Shown here: piece after piece, positions 28,727-37,804 of the stretch | How the letters are laid out: each line of letters opens with the position of its first letter | Numbering within the stretch: the stretch's first letter is position 1 | Assembly (NCBI GenBank): GCA_002714245.1 | Contig: PAWX01000067.1 | Span: 1 to 41,062 of the forward strand | Reading direction: 5' to 3' | DNA length: 41,062 nt | From: Gammaproteobacteria bacterium | GTDB taxonomy: Bacteria > Pseudomonadota > Gammaproteobacteria > Pseudomonadales > Litorivicinaceae | Program-made: the position numbers and the translations under genes | Notes under the pieces: generated by a model | The model's database searches: none | What the model was told of the DNA's origin: nothing | The model's input: the letters and a program-made list of their open reading frames with translations, nothing else

Positions 28727-30133
28727 ATGTCCGAGAATACTTTGAAACTAATAGCAGACAGCGAGGCCCGCTGGGTAGATCTTCGCTTTACAGATCCTCG
28801 CGGTAAAGAGCAGCATGTAACATTTCCAGCATCAAAGGTAGATGGTGAGTTTTTTGCCGAAGGCGCCATGTTTGACGGTTCGTCAATCGCCGGATGGAAG
28901 GGAATCAATGAGTCAGACATGATATTGATGCCCGATGACGCTACCTCGGTTGTCGATCCGTTCACTGAAGAAGTAACGGTGAACATAAGATGTAACATTG
29001 TAGAACCTAGCACGATGGCGGGTTATGAACGAGACCCACGATCTGTCGCCCTTCGCGCAGAGGAGTATCTGAAATCGACTGGCATTGGCGATACATCTTT
29101 CTTTGGGCCAGAGCCCGAGTTTTTTGTATTTGACAACGTTCAGTGGAAGGCTGAAATGTCAGGTGCGATGTACAAAATAGACGCTGAAGAGGCAGCCTGG
29201 GCAAGCGGGGAAGAGTTTGAAAATGGCAATATGGCTCATCGACCCGGAGTCAAGGGGGGATATTTCCCGGTACCGCCAGTGGATTCCGCGATGGATCTAC
29301 GAACAGCAATGTGTGAAACCCTAGGGGCGATGGGACTCACAGTGGAGGTGCATCATCACGAAGTTGGTACAGCTTGTCAGAACGAAATTGGTGTTAAATT
29401 TAATACATTGGTAAAAAAGGCCGACGAGGTGCAAATCCTTAAGTATGTGGTTCATAACGTAGCACATGCCTATGGCAAGACCGCGACGTTCATGCCGAAG
29501 CCACTAGTCGGCGATAATGGATCCGGAATGCACTGTCACCAATCGATCTGGAAAGATGGCAACAATTTATTTGCTGGCAACGGATACGCAGGGCTGTCCG
29601 ATGAGGCGTTGTACTACATTGGCGGTATCATCAAGCATGCTCGTGCAATTAATGCCTTCGCAAATGCATCAACCAACTCATACAAGCGTTTAGTACCAGG
29701 TTTCGAAGCGCCGGTAATGCTTGCTTATTCAGCACGTAATCGTTCGGCATCAATCCGTATTCCTTACGTATCAAGCGCGAAGGGACGTCGCATCGAAGTA
29801 CGGTTCCCAGATCCTACGGCAAACCCATATCTCGCTTTTTCTGCAATGCTGATGGCAGGCCTAGACGGAATTCAGAACAAAATTCATCCAGGCGAAGCAG
29901 CTACCAAAGATCTTTATGATTTGCCAGAAGAGGAGGCTTCGAATCTTCCAACGGTTGCCTCAAGCCTTGAGCAAGCGCTAGACGCACTCAATGCAGACCG
30001 TGGATTCCTCACTGCTGGGAGCGTTTTCACTGATGACATGATCGATGGATACGTTGAACTAAAACGGGAAGAGGTGGAACGTCTGAACATGACAACCCAT
30101 CCAGTAGAGTTTGGCATGTACTATAGTGTTTAA
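28727..30133 (+). CDS. glnA: Glutamine synthetase, type I (adenylylation-regulated)
   Basis: Makes glutamine from glutamate, ammonia and ATP as a cytoplasmic dodecamer. The 468-aa product has [12 protein letters not shown], the metal/glutamate-site EPEFFVFD, the signature [20 protein letters not shown], the ATP-binding [16 protein letters not shown] and [10 protein letters not shown]. The adenylylation tyrosine falls exactly at residue 397 (DLYDLPEEE), the E. coli position, so GlnE control is expected. The ATG at 28727 has CGGAG 6-7 nt upstream; the track start at 28694 is too early. It is driven by a sigma-54 promoter with NtrC sites and followed by ntrB and ntrC. Confidence 0.98.
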   Translation: MSENTLKLIADSEARWVDLRFTDPRGKEQHVTFPASKVDGEFFAEGAMFDGSSIAGWKGINESDMILMPDDATSVVDPFTEEVTVNIRCNIVEPSTMAGYERDPRSVALRAEEYLKSTGIGDTSFFGPEPEFFVFDNVQWKAEMSGAMYKIDAEEAAWASGEEFENGNMAHRPGVKGGYFPVPPVDSAMDLRTAMCETLGAMGLTVEVHHHEVGTACQNEIGVKFNTLVKKADEVQILKYVVHNVAHAYGKTATFMPKPLVGDNGSGMHCHQSIWKDGNNLFAGNGYAGLSDEALYYIGGIIKHARAINAFANASTNSYKRLVPGFEAPVMLAYSARNRSASIRIPYVSSAKGRRIEVRFPDPTANPYLAFSAMLMAGLDGIQNKIHPGEAATKDLYDLPEEEASNLPTVASSLEQALDALNADRGFLTAGSVFTDDMIDGYVELKREEVERLNMTTHPVEFGMYYSV

Positions 30134-30141
30134 CAGACTAA

Positions 30142-30163
30142 GGCGGAGACCTCGGTCTCCGTC
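30142..30163 (+). terminator. Hairpin between glnA and ntrB
   Basis: CGGAGACC-TC-GGTCTCCG is a perfect 8-bp inverted repeat, extended by a G-U and a G-C pair. It lies 8 nt past the glnA stop and 12 nt before the ntrB ATG. No T-run follows, so it is more likely a partial terminator or processing/stability element that lets limited transcription reach ntrBC. Confidence 0.5.
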
Positions 30164-30174
30164 ATTGCCAAACG

Positions 30175-31239
30175 ATGTATCTTGCACTCCTTAACTCCTT
30201 AAATAACGGAATCATGGTATTAGATGTTCATGGAAAAATTTGTTGGGCTAATGAGTCAGCATGTCGGATAGTCGCTACCAACTGGAAATATCTAAAAAAC
30301 CGCGAACTGTCAGACTTCATTTCCGACCCGCAAGCTAGTGAAGTCGGGGACTCACTAGTTGATTGTGTTGAGCTTGGTCACAACTTTACATATAGGGAAT
30401 TGCAATTCGCCTCGGGTAGATCAGTATCCACGATAGATGCTTCTTTTAGTAAATTGCAACATAGTTTCCATGGCAATGGGACCGTCCTAGTTGAGCTAGC
30501 CGAAGTTGATCAAATTTTAAAAATTGCTCGTGAGGTAAAGTACTCAAAAGATGAACAAAGCTCGAAGCAAGTACTGAGAGGCTTAGCTCACGAGATCAAA
30601 AATCCTTTAGGCGGCATTAAGGGAGCAGCTCAATTACTCTCAAAAGAAGCTGATGCCTCTATCTATAAAGAATTTCTTGAAGTCATAATCACTGAAACAG
30701 ATAGGCTTACCGGCCTGGTTGATAATTTAATCGGTCCAAATCTGAAACAAATCAGTGATCCAATCAACATCCATAAACTGTTAGAGCAATGCAGATCGCT
30801 CCTAAGTGCTGAGGCAGGTGGAAAAATTGATTTCGAACGAGATTATGACCCTTCATTACCAGAAACAGAAGGAAATGCAGAACAATTATATCAAGCGATC
30901 TTAAATATTACTAAAAATGCGCTCGAGGCGGTTACCGAGGCGAATACGCCATCTGCACGGGTACGATTCAGAACGCGCGCGGTTAGACGCACGCATCCGG
31001 GATCCAGAGGTTCGCATCAGATGCTTCAAGTTCGGATCGAGGATAACGGCCCAGGAATTCCAGAGGATCTTAAAGATCGAATATTCTTCCCTATGGTTTC
31101 TGGTAGAGCACAAGGGTCAGGCATCGGGCTTTCAATCACACAGACTATAATCTCACGGCATCGCGGTTGGATCGAAGTCAATTCAAAACCAGGACACACT
31201 GCGGTAGATATAATACTACCGTTCGGAGACATACAATGA
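30175..31239 (+). CDS. ntrB: Nitrogen regulation sensor histidine kinase NtrB
   Basis: NtrB phosphorylates NtrC when glutamine is scarce and, bound to PII, acts as its phosphatase. The 354-aa soluble protein has an N-terminal PAS domain (about 1-110), the phospho-acceptor His139 in LAHEIKNPLGGIKGAAQ, the N box NITKNALEAV and the G boxes EDNGPGIP and GSGIGLSI. No membrane segment is present, as expected. The ATG at 30175 lacks a clear Shine-Dalgarno, which suggests low expression after the glnA hairpin. The stop overlaps the ntrC ATG (ATGA). Confidence 0.95.
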   Translation: MYLALLNSLNNGIMVLDVHGKICWANESACRIVATNWKYLKNRELSDFISDPQASEVGDSLVDCVELGHNFTYRELQFASGRSVSTIDASFSKLQHSFHGNGTVLVELAEVDQILKIAREVKYSKDEQSSKQVLRGLAHEIKNPLGGIKGAAQLLSKEADASIYKEFLEVIITETDRLTGLVDNLIGPNLKQISDPINIHKLLEQCRSLLSAEAGGKIDFERDYDPSLPETEGNAEQLYQAILNITKNALEAVTEANTPSARVRFRTRAVRRTHPGSRGSHQMLQVRIEDNGPGIPEDLKDRIFFPMVSGRAQGSGIGLSITQTIISRHRGWIEVNSKPGHTAVDIILPFGDIQ

Positions 31240-32657
31240 GCTCACCTACTGTTTGGGTCGTGGATGACGATCGCTCAATTCGCTGGGTTTTGGAGAAGGC
31301 CCTTCAGGGTGCGGGTCTTGAACACGCAGTTTTTGATTCAGCTAAAGCAGTTCGTAAAGCATTGGAAATACATACTCCAGCGGTTGTTATGACTGATATT
31401 CGTATGCCCGAAGAAGATGGACTTTCTCTTCTAGAACATCTCCACACGGTTTCACCAAAGTTACCCGTAATCGTCATGACTGCGCATTCAGATCTCGATA
31501 GTGCTGTCGCATCCTACAGTAAAGGCGCCTTTGAATACTTACCGAAACCTTTTGATGTCGATGATGCCATTTTGCTTGTACGACGAGCGCTAGAGCGTCA
31601 GAAAGAAACGCCTACTGTTAACGAAAAAAAAGTTGGAGATGAAACCCCACTGATTCTCGGTGAAGCGCCAGCTATGCAGGATGTATTCCGTGCCATCGGC
31701 CGCTTGGCACAAGCGGAAATTACCGTTTTGATCAATGGGGAATCTGGAACAGGTAAAGAACTTGTGGCAAAGGCTGTACACGCAAACTCTCCACGCAAAG
31801 CTGGTCCTTTTATAGCACTCAACATGGCGGCCATCCCAAAGGACCTCGTTGAATCTGAACTCTTTGGTCATGAAAAAGGATCGTTCACTGGTGCAACCGG
31901 TGCGCGAATTGGCCGCTTTGAACAAGCCAACAGTGGTACCCTTTTCCTAGATGAAATAGGGGATATGCCTTTTGATACACAAACACGATTATTGCGTGTG
32001 CTGGCAGACAACGAATTCTACCGGGTAGGTGGAACATCGCCTGTGAGGGTGAATGTTCGTATTATTGCTGCGACGCATCAAAATTTAGAAGAGTGTGTTC
32101 GCGAAGGCTCATTCCGTGAAGATCTTTTCCATCGACTCAATGTTATCCGTATTCAACTTCCGGCCTTAAGAGATCGTCGAGAGGATGTACCAGGCCTAGC
32201 CGAGCACTTTCTTGCAGTCGCTGCGCGTGAGATTAATACCGAACCGAAACATTTAGGTGACGATGCTAAGCGAGCGCTGTCGGATTTCAATTGGCCGGGT
32301 AACGTGCGTCAACTTGAAAACATGTGTCGTTGGCTATCGGTCATGGCTCCAAACCCACAAATTCAAGCGCAAGACTTGCCGCCTGAGATCACCTCCCCTG
32401 CCGATGGCGTACCGAGAAATACTTTGACATGGACCGGACTATTGCGGGAGCGCGTAGCGAGTCTTATTAAATCACACGAAGGTGAGGTAATCCCCAAGCT
32501 AACCGAGGAATTTGAGCGAACACTGATCGAAGTCGCCTTAACAGACACCGCCGGCAGAAAGAAGGACGCCGCTGAAAAGTTAGGTTGGGGAAGAAACACC
32601 CTCACCCGAAAGCTGAAAGAACTTGGATTTACGGATTCAGATTCAAGCGACGATTAA
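31236..32657 (+). CDS. ntrC: Nitrogen regulation response regulator NtrC (sigma-54 activator)
   Basis: Phosphorylated NtrC binds enhancer sites and drives sigma-54 promoters such as that of glnA. The 473-aa product has a receiver domain with Asp54 (VVMTDIRMP), an AAA+ domain with Walker A GESGTGKE, Walker B TLFLDEIGD and the sigma-54 contact loop, then a Fis-type helix-turn-helix at the end (KKDAAEKLGWGRNTLTRKLKEL). The contact loop reads GSFTGA rather than GAFTGA, a small change. CGGAG precedes the ATG at 31236; the track start inside ntrB is not used. The TAA overlaps the stop of convergent secB. Confidence 0.96.
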   Translation: MSSPTVWVVDDDRSIRWVLEKALQGAGLEHAVFDSAKAVRKALEIHTPAVVMTDIRMPEEDGLSLLEHLHTVSPKLPVIVMTAHSDLDSAVASYSKGAFEYLPKPFDVDDAILLVRRALERQKETPTVNEKKVGDETPLILGEAPAMQDVFRAIGRLAQAEITVLINGESGTGKELVAKAVHANSPRKAGPFIALNMAAIPKDLVESELFGHEKGSFTGATGARIGRFEQANSGTLFLDEIGDMPFDTQTRLLRVLADNEFYRVGGTSPVRVNVRIIAATHQNLEECVREGSFREDLFHRLNVIRIQLPALRDRREDVPGLAEHFLAVAAREINTEPKHLGDDAKRALSDFNWPGNVRQLENMCRWLSVMAPNPQIQAQDLPPEITSPADGVPRNTLTWTGLLRERVASLIKSHEGEVIPKLTEEFERTLIEVALTDTAGRKKDAAEKLGWGRNTLTRKLKELGFTDSDSSDD

Positions 32658-33088
32658 TTGGTCGTTTGCTGCTTTCGTTGTTCGAGTAAAGCATCGAAAT
32701 TAATAGGCGCGAGCATGGGAGCAGGAAACGTTGCCTTAACAGCGAGCGAATCAATCGTCTCACGAGCATAAGGGAACAGGATATTTGGGCACATAGAACC
32801 TAAAATATGTTCCACTGTCGCATCATCGAATCCCTGTAAAACGAATACACCCGCTTGTTGAATCTCTATTAAAAACGCAACTTCGTCGTCTGTTTGAACG
32901 GTTACACCAAGCTTCAGAATCACCTCGTACAACGTGTCATTCAGCCGCGCATTAATGACATCTACCTCAAGACTTAACTTCGGCTCCCACTGCTTCTCAA
33001 AAATTTGCGGCACCTTGGGTGACTCAAGCGACAAATCTTTTGTGTAAATTCGCGCGATTGAAAAATTTTGTTCCACTTCTTCAGACAT
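32654..33088 (-). CDS. secB: Protein-export chaperone SecB
   Basis: SecB keeps preproteins unfolded and delivers them to SecA; it acts as a tetramer in the cytoplasm. The 144-aa product shows the family pattern FSIARIYTKDLSLESPKVPQIF, the long strand region VEVDVINARLN-like, and the C-terminal NILFPYARETIDSLAVKATFPAPMLAPINFDALLEQR. SecB is largely a proteobacterial protein. It is the last gene of rhodanese-grxC-secB, overlapping grxC by 8 nt, an order known from E. coli and Pseudomonas. Confidence 0.96.
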   Translation of the reverse strand: MSEEVEQNFSIARIYTKDLSLESPKVPQIFEKQWEPKLSLEVDVINARLNDTLYEVILKLGVTVQTDDEVAFLIEIQQAGVFVLQGFDDATVEHILGSMCPNILFPYARETIDSLAVKATFPAPMLAPINFDALLEQRKQQTTN

Positions 33089-33350
33089 GAATACCTACTT
33101 CCTCTAACCAAATTTTAAGTTGCCCTGAACGAAGCGCGTCCTGTGTATCGTTGCAACCCCCAATATGGCGATCACCGACAAAAACTTGCGGAACTGTCTG
33201 CCGCTGGCTGATCTCCATCATCTGTCGTCGCTTTTCTGGATCTAGATCAATCCTAACTTCGTTATACGGCACCCCTAAATCATCAAAGAGTCGCTTTGCC
33301 ATTACACAGGATGGACAAAAACCGGTGGTATACATCAGCACCCTTGTCAA
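33081..33350 (-). CDS. grxC: Glutaredoxin 3-type (active site CPSC)
   Basis: A glutathione-dependent disulfide reductase. The track ORF begins upstream at 33392, inside the rhodanese gene. I place the start at a TTG (33350), which has AAGGA 8 nt upstream and yields MTRVLMYTTG, the family's usual N-terminus; the product is 89 aa. An ATG five codons later with AAGGG 5 nt upstream is the alternative. The redox site is GFCPSC rather than the usual CPYC. TVPQVFVGDRHIGGCND holds the cis-Pro and glutathione-site GGC. Its TTGA overlaps the rhodanese stop. Confidence 0.92.
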   Translation of the reverse strand: MTRVLMYTTGFCPSCVMAKRLFDDLGVPYNEVRIDLDPEKRRQMMEISQRQTVPQVFVGDRHIGGCNDTQDALRSGQLKIWLEEVGIHV

Positions 33351-33772
33351 GACAACTTTCCTTTTTTTACCGGAAGCGAGGCTGACGTCCACTCAGCCAT
33401 ACCTCCTGCCAACCGAACTACCTGCTCAAAACCCTGATTCTTAAGTTTTTTTACCACAGACCCGGCCGACGTTCCCATTTTACAAACAACAACGACCGGA
33501 CAAGTCTTATAACGATTCAGCTCTGATAGTTTTTTTTCAACAACACTAGCAGGAAGGTTGTATGCGCCAGCGATGTGGCCTTTTGTGAACTCTTGCGTTT
33601 CTCGAATATCCAAAATCAATGCATTCTCACGATTTATCATGCGTGTTGCTTCAGTGGTATTCACTGATTTACCTGCCTTTTTCGTCTCTGTGTAATACAA
33701 CGTTCCTGCCGCCGATATCCACAACACTACGAGTACCCAGTTTTCCTGTACAAATCCGATAAAATTTTGCAT
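33347..33772 (-). CDS. Membrane-anchored rhodanese-domain protein (YibN-like)
   Basis: The 141-aa product starts with one membrane helix (about residues 8-27, VQENWVLVVLWISAAG) followed by a rhodanese domain with the sequence LILDIRETQEFTKGHIAGAYNLP and an active-site loop VVVCKMGTSAG carrying the expected cysteine. It probably handles sulfane sulfur on the cytoplasmic side, though its substrate is unknown. The ATG at 33772 fits YibN-type starts better than the track's TTG at 33796. The neighbouring grxC and secB are the same as in E. coli yibN-grxC-secB. Confidence 0.9.
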   Translation of the reverse strand: MQNFIGFVQENWVLVVLWISAAGTLYYTETKKAGKSVNTTEATRMINRENALILDIRETQEFTKGHIAGAYNLPASVVEKKLSELNRYKTCPVVVVCKMGTSAGSVVKKLKNQGFEQVVRLAGGMAEWTSASLPVKKGKLS

Positions 33773-33787
33773 AAATGACGAGAGACC

Positions 33788-33816
33788 GTGATCCAAATTA
33801 AGACGTCGAGTATAAT
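33788..33816 (+). promoter_or_regulatory. Probable sigma-70 promoter of gpmI
   Basis: A perfect -10 box TATAAT (33811-33816) has GTGATC as a weak -35 match 17 bp upstream. The transcript would carry a leader of about 75 nt before the gpmI ATG. The site lies in the divergent spacer with the rhodanese gene. Confidence 0.5.
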
Positions 33817-33895
33817 GATGTCGCTGGCGAAGTCACGGGTCCCTCGTCAGTTCTTTGGCGAGATCCGTACGATTCGATAAATTCTGGACCAATAC

Positions 33896-35425
33896 ATGCG
33901 ACCGAAACCCGTTGTACTTTTGATTTTGGACGGATTTGGACTCCGTGAGGCAGCGGATGACAACGCCATCCATCATGCAAATACACCCACATTTGAGCGA
34001 CTGACGCAGAGTGTGCCCCATGCTCAATTAGAGACATCTGGCGAAGCGGTCGGTTTGCCCGTAGGCCAAATGGGTAATTCTGAAGTTGGTCACATGAACC
34101 TAGGAACAGGACGAGTTATCTACCAAGACTTCACCCGTATCAGCAAAGCAATTGATGAGGGTAGCTTCGATACGAACGAAGTACTAGTCAGCGCATGCCG
34201 GCAGGCAAAAGATCAAGGCAGCACACTGCATGTCCTCGGGTTATTGAGCCCGGGTGGAGTACACAGCCACGAGGACCATATTGAAGCAATGATCGGGCTA
34301 GCCGACACACTTAATGTTCCGATGACTCGATTACACGCATTCCTCGACGGGCGGGATATGCCCCCCAAGTCCGCCGAAACGTCAATGGTTCGCTTCCAGA
34401 GATTGGAAACCGTTCACACCAACTACAAATTCTCGAGTCTATGCGGTCGTTACTACGCGATGGACCGAGATAACAACTGGGACCGCATCCAAAGTGCTTA
34501 CGATCTGATCACAAAGAGCCAAGCTGAATACTCAGCCGGAACAGCTGTCGAAGGCTTGCAACAAGCCTACCAACGAGGTGAAAGTGACGAGTTTGTTAAA
34601 GCAACGCGCTTGGGTGAGTCATGGGAATTGCGTCCGGAAGATGTCGTGATACTTATGAACTTCCGCGCAGATCGGGCGCGTCAAATCACCAAAGCATTAA
34701 CTGCACCCACACTATCTGAACTAAATCGTCCGAACTGGGTAACTGCACTCAATGTATCGACATTGACACAATACGCTGATGACCTAAGGGTACAAGTAGC
34801 GTTTCCACCGGAAATATACTCAAACACACTAGGTGAGGTTGTGTCACAAGCAGGCTTGACACAGCTTCGGATAGCAGAAACCGAAAAATATGCCCACGTA
34901 ACTTTTTTCTTTAATGGTGGCAGCGACCGAGTCTTACCCGGAGAGCACCGCGAATTGATACCCTCGCCAAAAGTTGCTACCTATGACTTAAAACCTGAAA
35001 TGAGCGCACCCGAAATTACCGATTTCCTTGTTGGCGCTATCACGCAAAAACGCTTTGATTTGATTGTTTGTAATTTTGCCAACGGTGATATGGTCGGGCA
35101 TACCGGAAACTTTCAGGCTGCCATAAAAGCTGTGGAAGCACTGGATCATGCCGTGAACCTTGTTGTGAGAGCGTGTGAATCAGTCGGGGGAGCTTGTCTA
35201 ATTGCGGCCGACCATGGAAATGCGGAACAGATGTTTGATTCAGAAAATGAGCAACCATTTACCGCACACACGAATGGACCGGTACCAATTTGGCTTGCCT
35301 CAAATCCGGTGAACGCGGCCAAGCTTGCCAATGGTGCGCTAGAGGATGTGGCACCTACTCTTCTCGCCTTGCTCAATATCGACCCACCTATCGAAATGTC
35401 TGGTCGGTCGCTTCTGATTTTCTGA
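33896..35425 (+). CDS. gpmI: Phosphoglycerate mutase, cofactor-independent (2,3-BPG-independent)
   Basis: Interconverts 3- and 2-phosphoglycerate in glycolysis with two metal ions. The 509-aa product belongs to the alkaline phosphatase superfamily: metal-binding Asp12 in LILDGFG, the phosphoserine at Ser62 in GQMGNSEVGHMNLG, HAFLDGRD, CGRYYAMDRDNNWDR, NFRADRARQ and the metal site ADHGNAEQM. The Shine-Dalgarno before the ATG is weak. The stop TGA shares a base with the envC ATG. The gpmI-envC-ctpA order is conserved. Confidence 0.97.
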   Translation: MRPKPVVLLILDGFGLREAADDNAIHHANTPTFERLTQSVPHAQLETSGEAVGLPVGQMGNSEVGHMNLGTGRVIYQDFTRISKAIDEGSFDTNEVLVSACRQAKDQGSTLHVLGLLSPGGVHSHEDHIEAMIGLADTLNVPMTRLHAFLDGRDMPPKSAETSMVRFQRLETVHTNYKFSSLCGRYYAMDRDNNWDRIQSAYDLITKSQAEYSAGTAVEGLQQAYQRGESDEFVKATRLGESWELRPEDVVILMNFRADRARQITKALTAPTLSELNRPNWVTALNVSTLTQYADDLRVQVAFPPEIYSNTLGEVVSQAGLTQLRIAETEKYAHVTFFFNGGSDRVLPGEHRELIPSPKVATYDLKPEMSAPEITDFLVGAITQKRFDLIVCNFANGDMVGHTGNFQAAIKAVEALDHAVNLVVRACESVGGACLIAADHGNAEQMFDSENEQPFTAHTNGPVPIWLASNPVNAAKLANGALEDVAPTLLALLNIDPPIEMSGRSLLIF

Positions 35426-36510
35426 TGCCTATTCTGATCTGGTTATCGATCGCGATCTGTAGCATTCAAAGTCAGGCAAACGAAATTAAAGACGCCGAGC
35501 AGCAGAGACAACTTGCTGAACAACTCCTCAAAACCCTGAAGAGCGATGTTCAGTTGGATACTAAAAAATTAGATATTATTAAATCTGAACTCAACCGTTT
35601 AAATACTGAATCTGCAAATCTAACTCTTTCAGTCGCTAATTCCGAAAGACTAGTGCGTGAACTGCGAAGCACACAACAACAAACAATGGAAGAAATCCAA
35701 GAAACCTCTAGGCAGGCCAGTATCGCACTTGACCACTACCGCAATGAGCTAATCGCTTATTATATAACCGGAAAGACCTTCAGACCTAAAGCTCAAAGCA
35801 AAGGGAATTTATCAGATTACTTACCATTCTTGCTGGATGCTCGCAAACAGAGCGTTTCTCGCATCAAGGCAAACGCCGCCGATTTAAAAAACCTACTAAT
35901 TGAGCAAGAACGAAACTTAGAAAAAGTGCAAAGAGTTTCGATGAATCTAAAGAGCAAGCGTAACGCACTTTCCCGAAGAACCCGTGACCAGAGACAGCTG
36001 CTTGCGAGTGTGACTCGGACCCTAAAGACCAAAAAGCAACGTGAGGATGCACTTAATTCCGACCTAGAATTTCTGGATCAGCGAATCAGAGCACTACAAC
36101 TGAGATCCAAAGGTGCGGCCCTTGAGTCGTTAAAGGGCAAGATGCGTTGGCCTGTCGACGGTCGTGTTTTGCGGCGCTTTGGACAGAGTCGACAGGACGG
36201 ATTCGGTGATTGGCAGGGGCTCGTAATTGGCGCCACGAACAACAGCGAAGTTAAAGCAGTGCAAGCAGGCAAGGTAGCTTATGCAGGGTACCTGCTTGGA
36301 TATGGTCTCGTAGTCGTAATCGCCCACGATGATGATCACGCAACTATTTATGGACACAATCAAAGCTTGAAAGTTGAGACAGGCCAATCTGTACTTGCAC
36401 GACAGGTGATTGCGATTATCGGGAATACAGGTAGTCTGGACGTGGCAGCGTTATATTTTGGAGTGACCCGAAATGGAAAAGCGGTCAACCCAAGTTCATG
36501 GTTAAACTGA
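35425..36510 (+). CDS. envC: Murein hydrolase activator EnvC
   Basis: A periplasmic activator of the AmiA/AmiB amidases at the division septum. The 361-aa product has a signal peptide (MPILIWLSIAICSIQSQA|NE), a long coiled coil (about 25-230, rich in Lys, Glu and Leu) and a C-terminal LytM/M23 domain (about 245-361; GRVLRRFGQSR to NPSSWL). The His-x-His zinc site of active M23 enzymes is replaced by AALYFGV, so the domain should be catalytically dead, as in E. coli EnvC. The track's extra 45 residues lie within gpmI and are not used. Confidence 0.94.
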   Translation: MPILIWLSIAICSIQSQANEIKDAEQQRQLAEQLLKTLKSDVQLDTKKLDIIKSELNRLNTESANLTLSVANSERLVRELRSTQQQTMEEIQETSRQASIALDHYRNELIAYYITGKTFRPKAQSKGNLSDYLPFLLDARKQSVSRIKANAADLKNLLIEQERNLEKVQRVSMNLKSKRNALSRRTRDQRQLLASVTRTLKTKKQREDALNSDLEFLDQRIRALQLRSKGAALESLKGKMRWPVDGRVLRRFGQSRQDGFGDWQGLVIGATNNSEVKAVQAGKVAYAGYLLGYGLVVVIAHDDDHATIYGHNQSLKVETGQSVLARQVIAIIGNTGSLDVAALYFGVTRNGKAVNPSSWLN

Positions 36511-36517
36511 GACTATA

Positions 36518-37804
36518 ATGAAAACGACACAAAGCATTCTAGGCTTTCTGCTCTCGACTTCTTTGTCCTTTTTTGGTCAAGCGGATGAACAGATACGAGA
36601 CGTCGAATCTCTCGAGGCGCTCCGTGCATTTATTGAAGTGTATGAACACATCAAGGATGAGTACGTGGAGGAAATTGATGATCAAACGCTCCTGAATCAC
36701 GCTATCAATGGAATGCTAACCAAGCTCGACCCACACTCGGGTTATTTGAAACCACGCGATGTGTCGAGCCTTAGAGACTCAACCACAGGCTCATTTGGCG
36801 GCATTGGGATTGAAATGGACTTGGTAGACGGTTTGATTAAGGTGATTGCGCCGATCGATGATTCGCCTGCATCGCGCGCTGGAATTCTTGCTAAGGATAT
36901 CATCACACACGTGAATAATGAGACCGTCCGCGATGTAAACCTGCGAAAAGCGATCGAGCTACTACGTGGGCCGATTGGCTCTGAAGTGGAACTCAACATA
37001 CTCCGGAAAGTCGATGGGGAAGCAGAAGAATTGACTATCTCTCTTGAGCGAGCAGTGATTCGTGTCACGAGTGTCAAACAAGAAATACTTCCGCACGGAA
37101 TTGGATACATCCGGATCTCTCAATTTCAGAATAGAACTGGCTCTGACTTGGTTAAAGCCATCAGTAAGCTTCAATCTCAGGAGAAACTCAAAGGTCTCAT
37201 TCTAGATCTTAGAAACAATCCAGGTGGTGTTCTTTCAGCTGCCGTTGAAGTGGTCGATGCTTTTGTTAGTGAAGGACTAGTTGTTACCATCAAAGGTCGC
37301 GATGAATTTCTCGAATCAAAATATGAAGCAACCAATACCGCCGTCTTAAGCCAAGAACCGATAGTTATTCTCATCAATGGAGGCTCGGCTTCGGCATCAG
37401 AAATAGTTGCAGGTGCGCTACAAGACCATGAACGCGCTGTTCTAATCGGAACACCATCTTTCGGGAAGGGTTCAGTACAGACCATCTTGGCTTTAGAAAA
37501 TGACTATGCACTAAAACTAACGACTGCGCTCTACTACACACCAAGTGGTCGCTCAATTCAGGCAAAGGGCATTCAGCCAACAATTCAAGTCTCAGGAGGA
37601 GAAGCCCCCATCGAGTCAGATTCTCAGGTGCGAGAGACTGACCTGCCCAAGCATCTGGAAAACGCGGAAAATGCAGATATAACAAGTGACCGCGTTATTA
37701 ACAGGCTGACCCAAGATAACCAGCTATTGCATGCCTACAACTTGCTACGTGGATCTCAACTACTTAGTCGTTCAGACGGACCTCGATCCCTGATCTCGCC
37801 ATAG
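36518..37804 (+). CDS. ctpA: Carboxy-terminal processing protease (S41 family)
   Basis: A periplasmic serine protease that trims C-termini of envelope proteins and peptidoglycan hydrolases. The 428-aa product has a signal peptide (to about residue 22, FFGQA|DEQ), a PDZ domain (about 90-175; [15 protein letters not shown] onward) and the S41 domain with the catalytic Ser in GGSASASE and the Lys in [17 protein letters not shown] is also typical. It starts 7 nt after envC. Its 3' end overlaps the 3' end of hisF by 41 bp on the opposite strand, an unusually long convergent overlap. Confidence 0.95.
   Translation: MKTTQSILGFLLSTSLSFFGQADEQIRDVESLEALRAFIEVYEHIKDEYVEEIDDQTLLNHAINGMLTKLDPHSGYLKPRDVSSLRDSTTGSFGGIGIEMDLVDGLIKVIAPIDDSPASRAGILAKDIITHVNNETVRDVNLRKAIELLRGPIGSEVELNILRKVDGEAEELTISLERAVIRVTSVKQEILPHGIGYIRISQFQNRTGSDLVKAISKLQSQEKLKGLILDLRNNPGGVLSAAVEVVDAFVSEGLVVTIKGRDEFLESKYEATNTAVLSQEPIVILINGGSASASEIVAGALQDHERAVLIGTPSFGKGSVQTILALENDYALKLTTALYYTPSGRSIQAKGIQPTIQVSGGEAPIESDSQVRETDLPKHLENAENADITSDRVINRLTQDNQLLHAYNLLRGSQLLSRSDGPRSLISP

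Noticed and set aside
31590-31925. Minus-strand ORF of 111 aa within ntrC
   Set aside because: It is antisense to the NtrC AAA+ domain; no domain or ribosome-binding site supports it.
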